Of a DNA stretch of 51,253 nucleotides, positions 1 through 8,552 are shown piece after piece. The position numbers and the translations under genes were made by a program. Source of the stretch: Oscillospiraceae bacterium (GTDB taxonomy: Bacteria > Bacillota > Clostridia > Oscillospirales > Oscillospiraceae). How positions within the stretch are numbered: the stretch's first letter is position 1; each line of letters begins with the position of its first letter. Location of the stretch: contig JAFUGY010000122.1 of the NCBI GenBank assembly GCA_017469115.1, positions 1 to 51,253 on the forward strand. Reading direction: 5' to 3'. The notes under the pieces are model-generated. The model did no database searches. It saw only the letters and a program-made list of their open reading frames with translations, and was not told where the DNA came from.

Positions 1-366
1 GATCAGGATCTGTGGGTAAAGCTCGGTGCAGCAGAAGGTGCCACTGAGGCAGACCTCCCGGCAGAGCCCGAGTTCGATCCGAACGAAGACTATGCATTCT
101 ACACGGTTGTTGAGTTCTCCATCGAGAGCATTGGTGTGGAAGACATGCCTGTAACCGTATCCGCAAATGAAGACTTTACCGAGTTCTACCTCGAGTGCAA
201 CTTCTACGGTGATGACCAGATGACCCGCACCAGCTACGACAAGGATGCAGCAGAAGGCGAGCAGTTTGAAGTCCTCGAAGACAAGACCGGCTTCATGAAG
301 GGCGACACCCCGACCGTTCTCCAGATGGCTCTTGATCAGGATATCTGGGTTCCCATCGCTGCATAA
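1..366 (+). CDS. C-terminal end of an acidic repeat-domain protein (partial)
   Basis: The reading frame is open from the first base of the window and stops at TAA 364-366, giving the last 121 residues of a longer protein. The piece is strongly acidic and rich in Asp, Glu, Phe and Tyr, with no cysteine cluster and no membrane segment. The first residues (DQDLWVKLGAA) resemble the last ones (DQDIWVPIAA) at a distance of about 111 residues. The visible part therefore looks like one complete domain copy preceded by the tail of another. I do not recognise the family. An intrinsic terminator follows directly, so this is the last gene of its transcript. A secreted or surface location would fit the composition, but the N-terminus is outside the window. 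Confidence 0.75.
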   Translation, partial: DQDLWVKLGAAEGATEADLPAEPEFDPNEDYAFYTVVEFSIESIGVEDMPVTVSANEDFTEFYLECNFYGDDQMTRTSYDKDAAEGEQFEVLEDKTGFMKGDTPTVLQMALDQDIWVPIAA

Positions 367-395
367 TTTCGATAAGGCGAATTCAACGCATAATT

Positions 396-426
396 AAAAA
401 AGGGTGCTCTTTTGAGCACCCTTTTT
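396..426 (+). terminator. Rho-independent terminator
   Basis: A perfect stem runs from 396-409 to 414-426 (core GGGTGCTC / GAGCACCC) with a TTTT loop and a T run at the 3' side. It lies between the stop at 366 and the ribosome site of the rhamnosidase gene at 433-439. No clear promoter is visible between this stem and the next gene, so some read-through may feed that gene. Confidence 0.9.
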
Positions 427-446
427 CCAAAGAAGGAGGAAATCAG

Positions 447-3400
447 ATGAAAACCAAGCGAATCCTGGCTTTGCTTCTCGTCGCTATGCTGTTGATCGGC
501 ACAGGAGCTTCAGGAATCTCCGCCAAGGCTTATGCCGATGAAGGAGCAATCATCCAGAATCTGAAGGTAAATGGTCGCATCAATCCAATCGGTGTGGATG
601 AACAACAACCGGAATTCTCCTGGCAGATGTTCTCTGAAGCGATCGGAGCAGCTCAAAAAGCATACCACCTGACGGTGAAAGAAGAAGGCGGAGAGACTGT
701 CTGGGACAGCGGCACTGTAGAGAGCCCGGTTTCAGTGGGCATCCGTTATGAAGGAAACCCACTGCAGAGTGCAACAGCTTATATCTGGACGGTTACTGTG
801 ACCGATGAAACGGGAACAGAGCTTGCTCCTGTTTCTGCATCCTTTGAAACGTCCCTGTTGGACTCCACGTTTGATGCATGGGACGGCGCACAATGGATCG
901 GCGCGGAAGAACTCCCGCTGGATGCTGCATCCAAGGCGGTGTTTCATATCTCAGCTGATGTTCAGCTTGAGAACGGCAGCAGCACAGCATCGTTTGTTCT
1001 CGGAGCGAATGACTTCCGCCTGCAGAACAAAGTATTCAATCCCTGGCTCAGCAAAGGGGAGAACTATGTGCACGTTGAGTTTGACTTTTCCGAAGCAACT
1101 GCTGACGGAGGAGCAAAGATCAATGTTTACCGCGCAGGCTATCTGGCATCCGATGACCCGGCTGTTCCCTTTGCAACAGTAGAGGGGAATGAGGCGCTCG
1201 ATTCTGTCCTTAATAAGGCAAATCAGGCAGATGCCCACCATGTAGATATATTCTGCACCTCCAGCACGCTTTCTTTCACGGTTGATGAAGTTCCCATTCA
1301 GTCGGGAGACATACTGATCAGCCCTCTGGGGGATTCCGTCAATACTTATCCAAATCTGAATAGTGTTGGATTTGCTTCCAGAGCCGGAGAGAGCGCAACC
1401 TTTACAAACTATGCCATTGAAAACGGCGGCCGGTTCGCCCGCGGCACCCTTCTGGATGCCGACACCGGAGCCACGTATGCGATTTTTGAAGGGCTCGATG
1501 GTATTTCTGTAGATGGTACTTCCATTACGGTAGATGGGGGAGAGCAAGGCGTGATATCCTATGCCGATCCCTCTTATGCAGCAGCTCCGATGCTGCGCAC
1601 TTCCTTCCGGGCTTCCGACGGCATCGCCAGGGCAAGACTCTATGCAACGGCACAGGGTATTTACAACTTGTATCTCAACGGGCAGGAAGTTGCATCGGAT
1701 GAATGGTTCAATCCGGGCTCCACGGAATATGACAGCATCCTGGCCTATAACTGCTATGACGTAACCGATCTCCTTCAGGCAGGGGAGAATGCCATGGGTG
1801 CGGTGCTCGGGGAAGGCTGGTGGACGGGCATGACAACGTTTGAGTGCCTCAATAACAACTATTACGGGGACCAACCCGCTTTCATGGCAAAACTTGTTAT
1901 CACCTATGATGACGGCTCTGTTCAGACGCTTGTGACCGATCCGGAATTCTGGCACAGCTATACAGACGGGCCGGTTCGTCTCGCTTCTCTCTTCCAGGGT
2001 GAGCGCTACGACGCGACAAAAGAAGCTGCCGTGGAAGGCTGGGCAGAGCCCGGATTTGATGACAGCGCATGGAATAACGCTTCTGTGATTGAGACGAGAA
2101 AGCAGTTTGCCAATCCTTCTCTCACAACCCGGTATGATGAGAGCGTCCACGTGACGGACATTACAACAGCAGTTGAATCCCTTGGTGAGACGAAAGAGGG
2201 CAGTGGATCCTGGCTCTATGATATGGGAGAAAACGTATCCGGTGTGCCCCTGATTACGATTCCGGAGGAGTACGCCAAACCCGGTGAGATGATCACGGTT
2301 CGCTTTGCTGAGATTCTCTATCCCGAGCTGGAAGAATACACGTCTGCCGGTGTTGACGGGCTTCTGATGGTGGAAAACTACCGTTCCGCTCTGGTGACTG
2401 ACTTTTACACCATGAAGGAGGGCGAAAACGTTTTTGCCCCGGATCTCACATTCCATGGGTACCGATATCTGGAAATCACCGGGCTGGATCGGGAGCTGCC
2501 GACCGAGTGCGTGCAGAAGCAGGTTCTCTCTTCTTTGGATGCGACAGCAAGCTATAACTCCTCCAATGAGCTGATGAACCGCCTCTTCCGCAATATCGTC
2601 AATTCTACAACCAGCAACTACCTCTCCCTCCCGACCGACTGCCCTCAGCGTGACGAACGGATGGGATGGACGGGAGACGCGCAGGTTTATGCGCTTTCTG
2701 CTTCCTATGTGGCAGATACTTACAACTTTATGCGGCAGTGGATGGACACCGTTCGTGCTGACTGCGGACCTACCGGCCTTTCCTCACAGTTTTGCCCGGC
2801 CTTCGTTAATTACAATCTCGAAGAAGATGAAACGATCCCCCACAAGGGGCAGAGCTTTGGCATTACCTGGAACTGCCTGGTCGTAACGATCCCCTATAAT
2901 CTCTATCTGCAGACGGGCGATCTCGCCATCCTGCGGGATAATATCGACAATATCTGCACCTATGTAGATCATCTTGCCGATACTCCATTGAAGTATAAGG
3001 ATGCAAACGGCGACAAACAGACGGATGACCGCCTCACCGGTGAAACCGGAACGCTCTGTGATCATCTGGCAAGAGTTCCGACGGACGGCGTTATGCTTGG
3101 TAATGCGGTGTATATTGCCTGCCTGGATGAAGCTGCCATGATGCTGGATGCTCTGGGGAATACAGAAAAAGCAGAAGAGTATCGCACGATTGCTGCAACT
3201 GCCAGAGAAGCCTGGAATGAGCTCTTTGTCGACCCGGAAACCGGTATGACCCGCAATGCGAAAGGCGTTATACAGAATACACAGGCGTCCTATGCCACTC
3301 CTCTTCGTTTTAACGTGTTTGATGCGAATAATCTGCCTCGCGCACTGGAACTCTATGAAAAGTCAATCATTGAGTCTGCCGGCGTTGACAGCGACGGGCT

Positions 3401-4067
3401 TGAAATCCCGCCCTACAGCATCACTACGGGCTTTAATGCAACGGGCAATGTGCTCAATGCTCTTTCTGAACATGGGCTCAATGATACGGCATACAGCTTA
3501 TTCGAATCGACGGAATATGCCTCATGGCTCTATCCTGTAACGCAGGGGGCTACCAGCATCTGGGAGCGGTGGAACGGATATACCAACGAGCTCGGATTTA
3601 ACGGCAACAACAGCATGAACTCCTTCAATCACTACTCCTTCGGTGCTGTTTATGAGTGGATGATGGCCTATCAGCTCGGCATCGCAGCCGATCCTGCACA
3701 GCCCGGTTATCAGCATTTTATCCTTCAGCCTACCGCCGGAGGAACATTTACCCATGTTGACGGCAGTTTTGACTCCGGTTACGGCAGAATTCTTTCCGGA
3801 TGGGTTGCGGAAGACGGAAAAATGATGTATTATGATGTAAAGGTACCTGCCAACACAACCGCAACACTGTATCTCCCCGCCACCGGCGAGGTGAATGCTC
3901 CTGATGAGGTGACAGTTGTCGGCACGGTGATCCACAACGGGATGGAAACCACGCAGATTGAGCTGCCATCCGGCAGCTGGCATTTTGGCATGGGTGAAGG
4001 CAGCATTCAGGCAGAATCCACCGCGTCCATCAGTTTTCCGAATGTCTGGAGCAGCCCTGCCGCATAA
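447..4067 (+). CDS. Secreted alpha-L-rhamnosidase, GH78 family
   Basis: A 1206-residue enzyme expected to release terminal alpha-L-rhamnose from plant or bacterial glycans outside the cell. It starts with a signal peptide (cleavage probably near residue 30, after AYA) and an N-terminal beta domain to about 135. A laminin-G-like or carbohydrate-binding insertion covers about 140-375. Then come the rhamnosidase N domain (about 380-540), the concanavalin-like domain (about 560-690), the six-hairpin barrel and a C-terminal beta domain. The barrel carries the GH78 signature CPQRDERMGWTGDAQ; Glu737 is the likely general acid. SIWERWNGY supplies the likely base Glu near residue 1040. AAGGAGG at 433-439 sets the start. 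No LPXTG or other anchor is present. The esterase gene begins ten bases after the stop, so the two probably act together. Confidence 0.93.
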   Translation: MKTKRILALLLVAMLLIGTGASGISAKAYADEGAIIQNLKVNGRINPIGVDEQQPEFSWQMFSEAIGAAQKAYHLTVKEEGGETVWDSGTVESPVSVGIRYEGNPLQSATAYIWTVTVTDETGTELAPVSASFETSLLDSTFDAWDGAQWIGAEELPLDAASKAVFHISADVQLENGSSTASFVLGANDFRLQNKVFNPWLSKGENYVHVEFDFSEATADGGAKINVYRAGYLASDDPAVPFATVEGNEALDSVLNKANQADAHHVDIFCTSSTLSFTVDEVPIQSGDILISPLGDSVNTYPNLNSVGFASRAGESATFTNYAIENGGRFARGTLLDADTGATYAIFEGLDGISVDGTSITVDGGEQGVISYADPSYAAAPMLRTSFRASDGIARARLYATAQGIYNLYLNGQEVASDEWFNPGSTEYDSILAYNCYDVTDLLQAGENAMGAVLGEGWWTGMTTFECLNNNYYGDQPAFMAKLVITYDDGSVQTLVTDPEFWHSYTDGPVRLASLFQGERYDATKEAAVEGWAEPGFDDSAWNNASVIETRKQFANPSLTTRYDESVHVTDITTAVESLGETKEGSGSWLYDMGENVSGVPLITIPEEYAKPGEMITVRFAEILYPELEEYTSAGVDGLLMVENYRSALVTDFYTMKEGENVFAPDLTFHGYRYLEITGLDRELPTECVQKQVLSSLDATASYNSSNELMNRLFRNIVNSTTSNYLSLPTDCPQRDERMGWTGDAQVYALSASYVADTYNFMRQWMDTVRADCGPTGLSSQFCPAFVNYNLEEDETIPHKGQSFGITWNCLVVTIPYNLYLQTGDLAILRDNIDNICTYVDHLADTPLKYKDANGDKQTDDRLTGETGTLCDHLARVPTDGVMLGNAVYIACLDEAAMMLDALGNTEKAEEYRTIAATAREAWNELFVDPETGMTRNAKGVIQNTQASYATPLRFNVFDANNLPRALELYEKSIIESAGVDSDGLEIPPYSITTGFNATGNVLNALSEHGLNDTAYSLFESTEYASWLYPVTQGATSIWERWNGYTNELGFNGNNSMNSFNHYSFGAVYEWMMAYQLGIAADPAQPGYQHFILQPTAGGTFTHVDGSFDSGYGRILSGWVAEDGKMMYYDVKVPANTTATLYLPATGEVNAPDEVTVVGTVIHNGMETTQIELPSGSWHFGMGEGSIQAESTASISFPNVWSSPAA

Positions 4068-4077
4068 GGGGTAAAAT

Positions 4078-5049
4078 ATGAAGGTAAAGCAATTCGTCCG
4101 GATCTCGATTCTTGTTCTTGTCGTTTTTGCAATTATTGCCAATCTCGGCCTGCTGCAGACGCTTGCCTGCAACATGACGGCACCGAAGCTCCCGCTGGAT
4201 GAAACCTTCAGTTGGAGAAACGGAAAGTACGAACGCATTTTTTACGGGGATTCCGATGCCCAGTATATTGATCTCTACGTGCCGAAAGATACGCTTTTCC
4301 CGCGCCTGTTTGTCATGGTGCACGGCGGAGGGTTTATCTTTAATGATGCACAGTCACGCCAGGCCCAGTTTATGTACCGCTATTTCCGGGATCATGGCTA
4401 TGCCTGCGCAAGTGTCAACTACCGGTTGGCGGGAGAGGCACCTTTCCCGGCCGCGTGTGACGACGTGCATGAAGCGGTTGTTTATCTCGCACGTCATGCA
4501 TCAGAATATGGTTACGATGCTTCACACATTGCTATTTGGGGAGAATCAGCGGGCGGATATCTTGCCACACGTGAAGCACTGACGGAGACGGATGCCCCAA
4601 TCACCGATCTTGTGAGTTATTACGGCATTTATGACTTCCAGTCTGCCGGAACGCAGTTCCGTCAGCAGGGAATCTCACGCTTTGTACGATCACTGGCCAA
4701 TTTCTGGGCAGTGGGAAATACGGAAGGCTATCCTTCCTTCGAAGAGTACTGGGTCAGAAAGCCTTACGAGGAATGGACGGATGCGGATAAGCAAATTATC
4801 AGCGTGCAGCATATTGCCGAAAGCGGCCCAGCAAACCGGAATCTCCGTGTGCTGCTGGTCCACGGCAGCACGGATATCACCGTTCCAAATCAGCAGTCAG
4901 CCAATCTGGCTGAGGCATTGAAAGCCTATTACGGTGATGAAAATGTTATCTTCGCCCTGATGGATTCCCGAATCCATGCGGACGACAGGCTCTTTACCGA
5001 TGAGATGCTTGGCCTTGTTGATGCGTTTCTGCAAGGCCGGCAACCCTGA
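4078..5049 (+). CDS. Alpha/beta hydrolase, esterase/lipase type
   Basis: A 323-residue protein with an N-terminal hydrophobic segment (about residues 5-26) that acts as a signal anchor or signal peptide, followed by an alpha/beta-hydrolase domain. Visible motifs are the oxyanion-hole sequence HGGGF (82-86), the nucleophile elbow GESAGG with Ser157, an acid residue at Asp266 in HGSTD, and a candidate catalytic His at about 300. The layout matches the hormone-sensitive-lipase/carboxylesterase group. It is translated from a start overlapping the tail of the rhamnosidase ribosomal footprint (AAGGGG at 4066-4071), so it is very probably co-transcribed. Inference: it removes acetyl or other ester groups from the rhamnose-containing glycan. 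The true substrate cannot be read from the sequence. Confidence 0.85.
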   Translation: MKVKQFVRISILVLVVFAIIANLGLLQTLACNMTAPKLPLDETFSWRNGKYERIFYGDSDAQYIDLYVPKDTLFPRLFVMVHGGGFIFNDAQSRQAQFMYRYFRDHGYACASVNYRLAGEAPFPAACDDVHEAVVYLARHASEYGYDASHIAIWGESAGGYLATREALTETDAPITDLVSYYGIYDFQSAGTQFRQQGISRFVRSLANFWAVGNTEGYPSFEEYWVRKPYEEWTDADKQIISVQHIAESGPANRNLRVLLVHGSTDITVPNQQSANLAEALKAYYGDENVIFALMDSRIHADDRLFTDEMLGLVDAFLQGRQP

Positions 5050-5072
5050 CAAGTTACTCTTGGAGGGGATGG

Positions 5073-5558
5073 ATGAAAGCCAACGATAAAACCAATGTTA
5101 TGCGTCTGCTGGACGGGAAAAAGATTTCTTACACTGCCCACACCTATGAGCAGGACCCGACCAAAACAGGAGAAGAGATTGCAGCCATTCTCGGAGAAGA
5201 TGCCGATCAGGTGTTTAAAACGCTTGTGACGCAAGGAAAGTCCGGCCAGTACTATGTCTTTGTTATTCCGGTAAAGGAAGAGCTGGATCTGAAAAAAGCT
5301 GCCCGGGCTTCCGGTGAAAAGGCAATCAGCATGATCAAACAAAAAGAGCTCCTGCCGTTGACGGGATACGTCCATGGCGGATGCTCTCCGATCGGCATGA
5401 AAAAGCAGTTTCCGACTTTTCTGCATGAAACTGCTATTCTGTATGACACGATCTGTGTCAGTGCGGGAAAAGTAGGCTATCAGATCGAGCTGAAACCGGA
5501 TGATCTGGTAGAAGCATCTGCCTGCAGGCTGGATGATCTGACCGTTTCATTTTCTTAA
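5073..5558 (+). CDS. ybaK: YbaK/EbsC-type Cys-tRNA(Pro) deacylase
   Basis: A 161-residue cytoplasmic protein matching the YbaK family in length and in conserved sequence: the TGEEIA segment, the Lys-containing VFKTLV, the FVIPV strand, KKAARASGEK, and the glycine loop YVHGGCSPIGMKK. The family hydrolyses cysteine mischarged onto tRNA-Pro by prolyl-tRNA synthetase. It is a housekeeping editing enzyme with no obvious tie to the two preceding genes apart from position. It has its own ribosome site (TGGAGGGG, about 5061-5068) 23 bases after the esterase stop. A tRNA-Pro gene lies elsewhere in the window, at 43220-43292, but the two are not linked. Confidence 0.92.
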   Translation: MKANDKTNVMRLLDGKKISYTAHTYEQDPTKTGEEIAAILGEDADQVFKTLVTQGKSGQYYVFVIPVKEELDLKKAARASGEKAISMIKQKELLPLTGYVHGGCSPIGMKKQFPTFLHETAILYDTICVSAGKVGYQIELKPDDLVEASACRLDDLTVSFS

Positions 5559-5567
5559 AAACGAACT

Positions 5568-5597
5568 CTGCGGTATCTTTCAATGCCGCAGGGTTTT
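5568..5597 (+). terminator. Probable intrinsic terminator after ybaK
   Basis: A stem with arms 5568-5576 (CTGCGGTAT) and 5583-5591 (ATGCCGCAG) has one G-T wobble and is followed by GGTTTTGTCCTTTTT. The T tract is interrupted, so the call is moderate. Confidence 0.6.
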
Positions 5598-5694
5598 GTC
5601 CTTTTTCGGCAAAGACAGAGTGGAGAGAAGCTTCTTGTCACTTTAACCATTAAAATAGCTAAAGTGCACCGTCAGGTTTGTGGACATTGGTGAA

Positions 5695-5722
5695 TTGTTT
5701 TTTCCGTCAGGAGTGGTATAAT
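5695..5722 (+). promoter_or_regulatory. Promoter of the TrpXYZ-like ABC operon
   Basis: The -10 box TATAAT at 5717-5722 is preceded by TG at 5714-5715, making an extended -10. A weak -35 (TTGTTT, 5695-5700) sits 16 bases upstream. I looked for a T-box leader in the short 5' region and found none. Confidence 0.75.
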
Positions 5723-5754
5723 GCATCCAAGTTCTTTGAAAGGAGACTTTAACA

Positions 5755-6714
5755 ATGAAAAAAGCACTTTCCATGATTCTTGCCTTTGCCATGGTCTTTG
5801 CACTTGGCGCATTTGCTCCTGCTGCTCTGGCGGAAGAGAGCTATACCGTCGGTATTTGCCAGCTCGTTCAGCATGTGGCACTTGATGCCGCTACCCAGGG
5901 CTTTATCGATGCCCTGACGGAAGAACTCGGCGATGCCGTAACCTTTGACAATCAGAATGCCTCCGGTGACATCTCCACCTGTGCCACCATCTGCAATAAC
6001 TTTGCAGCTTCCGGCGTTGATTTGATTCTTGCCAATGCAACCCCGGCTCTCCAGGCTGCTGTTGCCGCTACCGACAAGATCCCAGTTCTCGGCACTTCCA
6101 TCACGGAGTATGGCGTAGCACTTGACATTGATGATTTCAACGGCACAGTCGGCGGCAATGTTTCGGGCACTTCCGATCTTGCTCCTCTTGATCAGCAGGC
6201 AGAGATGGTTGTTGAGCTTTTCCCGGATGCCAAGAGTGTCGGCATTCTTTACTGCTCCTCTGAAGCAAACTCTGTCTATCAGGCAAAAGTTGTGAAGGAA
6301 GAGCTGGAAGCCAAAGGGCTGACGGTTGAGGTTTCCACCTTTGCCGACTCCAACGATGTAGCCCAGGTTACCCAGGCAATGTGCGATGAAGTAGATGTCA
6401 TCTACATTCCGACGGACAATACGGCTGCTTCCTGCACCGAGGCCATCAGCAACGTTGCTGAGCCTGCAGGCGTGCCGATCATCGCCGGTGAAGAAGGCCT
6501 TTGCCAGGGTTGCGGTGTTGCAACACTCTCCATCAACTACTATGATCTCGGCGTGACCACCGGCAAGATGGCAGCGAAAATCCTGAAGGGTGAAGCTGAC
6601 ATTTCTGAGATGCCCATTGAATACTTCCCCAACCCGGTGAAGAAATACAATCCGGAATTTGCGGAAGCTTTCAATCTTGAATTCCCCGATGACTACGTAG
6701 CAATAGAAGGATAA
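5755..6714 (+). CDS. ABC transporter substrate-binding protein (TrpX type)
   Basis: A 319-residue exported solute-binding protein of the ABC_sub_bind family (PF04392 type). A signal peptide covers about residues 1-26 and ends AALA-EE, a signal-peptidase-I site. There is no lipobox cysteine, although most Gram-positive binding proteins are lipoproteins. Two Rossmann-like lobes follow, with typical blocks GFIDALTEELGD, ANATPALQAAVAAT, VGILYCSSE and VIYIPTDNTAAS. It is the first gene of a three-gene importer with permease and ATPase downstream. Relatives (TrpXYZ) import tryptophan or similar small molecules. The substrate here is unproven. AAAGGAGA upstream supports the ATG at 5755. Confidence 0.92.
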   Translation: MKKALSMILAFAMVFALGAFAPAALAEESYTVGICQLVQHVALDAATQGFIDALTEELGDAVTFDNQNASGDISTCATICNNFAASGVDLILANATPALQAAVAATDKIPVLGTSITEYGVALDIDDFNGTVGGNVSGTSDLAPLDQQAEMVVELFPDAKSVGILYCSSEANSVYQAKVVKEELEAKGLTVEVSTFADSNDVAQVTQAMCDEVDVIYIPTDNTAASCTEAISNVAEPAGVPIIAGEEGLCQGCGVATLSINYYDLGVTTGKMAAKILKGEADISEMPIEYFPNPVKKYNPEFAEAFNLEFPDDYVAIEG

Positions 6715-6728
6715 TCATTTCAGTTTCC

Positions 6729-7688
6729 ATGAATTTTTTGAATCTGCTTTCCAGGATGCCCTCGGCTTGTGCCCAGGGCATCCTCTGGGGTTTAATGGCC
6801 CTTGGTGTTTACATAACATTTCGCGTTCTGGATATTGCCGACCTGAGTGTCGATGGTACATTTGCCACCGGCGGTGCGGTTACCGTCATGCTGATCATTG
6901 CCGGATTTCCGGCATGGCTGGCGTTGCTGATTGCAATTCTGGCCGGCATTGCAGCCGGGCTTTGTACCGGCCTTTTGCATACCAAACTGGGAATTCCGGC
7001 GATTCTCTCCGGGATTCTGACGCAGTTTGCCCTTTATTCGGTGAATCTTCATATTATGGGCATGAAAGCAAACCAGACTGCCAGCCTGAAAAAATACGGG
7101 ATGATCTTTGAAAACGGAAAGGGCTTTCTGGTTTCTTCACGCTATATCCCGGCTGCAATCGGCGTCGGTTTTGCCATTGCCTGTATCGTAATCTTCATTC
7201 TTTACCGCTATTTCGGCACCGAGCAGGGCAGCGCTATTCGCGCAACCGGCTCCAATGCTGCTATGGCAAGTGCGCAGGGTATCAACATCAACAATATGAA
7301 GGTGCTCGGGCTTTCCATTTCCAACGGAATTGTTGCACTTTCCGGCGGTCTGATGACGCAGTTCCAGGGCACGGCCGACGTCAACATCGGCCGCGGCGCC
7401 ATTGTAATCGGGCTTGCGTCCATCATTATCGGGGAAGTTTTTTGCGATATTTTCTTCCGCAAAGGCGCTAATTTTGCGGTGCGGATGACTTTTGTTATTT
7501 TCGGCGGAGTTCTCTACTATGTCGCGATGACGGTTATCCTCTGGCTGAAGATGGATCCGAATGACCTGAAGCTTTTTACGGCGATTATTGTTGCAATCTT
7601 CCTTGCCGTTCCGTATCTGAAGAATCAGGCAAAGACGTCCTTCGGACGGGCAGCAAAAATGGCTGCCAACGGAAAGGGGGAGAAGTAA
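6729..7688 (+). CDS. ABC transporter permease (TrpY type)
   Basis: A 319-residue integral membrane protein of the BPD_transp_2/LivH-like permease superfamily, with about eight to nine hydrophobic segments. Recognisable family blocks are LWGLMALGVYITFRVLDIAD followed by SVDGTF near the N-terminus and ATGSNAAMASAQGINI in the cytoplasmic coupling region. It forms the transmembrane channel of the importer with the binding protein before it and the ATPase after it. The ATG at 6729 lies 14 bases after the previous stop. The nearest purine-rich site (AGAAGGA, about 6705-6711) is too far upstream for a normal ribosome site, so translation may depend on coupling. The C-terminus runs directly into the start of the ATPase gene. 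Confidence 0.92.
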   Translation: MNFLNLLSRMPSACAQGILWGLMALGVYITFRVLDIADLSVDGTFATGGAVTVMLIIAGFPAWLALLIAILAGIAAGLCTGLLHTKLGIPAILSGILTQFALYSVNLHIMGMKANQTASLKKYGMIFENGKGFLVSSRYIPAAIGVGFAIACIVIFILYRYFGTEQGSAIRATGSNAAMASAQGININNMKVLGLSISNGIVALSGGLMTQFQGTADVNIGRGAIVIGLASIIIGEVFCDIFFRKGANFAVRMTFVIFGGVLYYVAMTVILWLKMDPNDLKLFTAIIVAIFLAVPYLKNQAKTSFGRAAKMAANGKGEK

Positions 7689-8483
7689 TTGCTAAAAGTC
7701 AGAAATATTTCCAAAACCTTCAACCCCGGAACCATCAATGAAAAGAAAGCCATTGACGGGCTGAATCTCAGCCTGAAAGAAGGGGACTTTGTAACCGTAA
7801 TCGGTGGAAATGGCGCGGGGAAAAGCTCCCTGCTCAATGCGGTGGCAGGCGTGTGGCCGGTGGACTCCGGCTCGATTGAACTGGCCGGAGAAGACATTAC
7901 CGGTCTGCCGGAATATAAACGGGCAAAGCTGATCGGGCGAGTCTTTCAGGATCCGATGATGGGCACGGCTCCGGATATGTGGATTGAGGAAAATCTTGCC
8001 ATCGCCATGCGGCGCGGAGAAAAACGTACTCTCAAGTGGATGGTTACCAAGCAGGACAGGGAACTTTACCGGGAAAGGCTCAGCGAACTCGGACTCGGTC
8101 TGGAAGATCGTCTGCAGGTAAAAGTCGGGCTGTTGTCCGGCGGACAGCGGCAGGCGCTGACGCTTTTAATGGCTACTCTGAAGAGCCCAAAACTGCTCCT
8201 TCTCGATGAGCACACTGCCGCGCTGGATCCGGCAACGGCAGCAAAGGTGCTTGAGCTATCCGACAGCGTTGTGGAGCGGAATAACCTCACAACGTTGATG
8301 ATTACCCACAACATGACGGATGCGATTCGCCACGGGAATCGGCTGATCATGATGAATGCCGGCCATATCATCCTTGATATTGAGGGAGAGGAAAAGCGGC
8401 ATCTCACCAAAAAGGAACTGTTGGACAAGTTTGCCGAAGTCGCCGGACATCAGGAAGAGACCGACGCAGTGCTGCTGTCCTGA
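7689..8483 (+). CDS. ABC transporter ATP-binding protein (TrpZ type)
   Basis: A 264-residue ATPase of the importer. It has Walker A GGNGAGKS at 39-46, a Q-loop in RVFQDPMMG, the signature LLSGGQRQ near 147-154, Walker B LLLLDEHTAALDP near 170-182, and the switch histidine in MITHNMTDA. The start is TTG at 7689, abutting the permease TAA without a gap. An AAAGGGGGAG ribosome site (7673-7682) lies inside the end of the permease gene. No ATG nearby fits the family N-terminus better. It closes the operon and is followed by a long perfect stem-loop terminator. Confidence 0.95.
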   Translation: MLKVRNISKTFNPGTINEKKAIDGLNLSLKEGDFVTVIGGNGAGKSSLLNAVAGVWPVDSGSIELAGEDITGLPEYKRAKLIGRVFQDPMMGTAPDMWIEENLAIAMRRGEKRTLKWMVTKQDRELYRERLSELGLGLEDRLQVKVGLLSGGQRQALTLLMATLKSPKLLLLDEHTAALDPATAAKVLELSDSVVERNNLTTLMITHNMTDAIRHGNRLIMMNAGHIILDIEGEEKRHLTKKELLDKFAEVAGHQEETDAVLLS

Positions 8484-8502
8484 ATATGTTTATCCAAATA
8501 AA

Positions 8503-8530
8503 AAACCGACCAGAATATTCTGGTCGGTTT
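8503..8530. terminator. Bidirectional terminator between convergent genes
   Basis: A 28-base perfect palindrome with arms 8503-8516 and 8517-8530 (core ACCGACCAGAAT / ATTCTGGTCGGT) is flanked by A runs on the left and T bases on the right. It serves the ABC operon on the plus strand and the convergent membrane-protein gene on the minus strand. Confidence 0.9.
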
Positions 8531-8552
8531 CATAAATTGTGAAGAGTTTATA

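Noticed and set aside
5600-5755. T-box or tryptophan riboswitch-type leader before the TrpXYZ-like operon
   Set aside because: The expected 5' untranslated region is only about 25 bases, and no T-box GGTGG-containing antiterminator is present.
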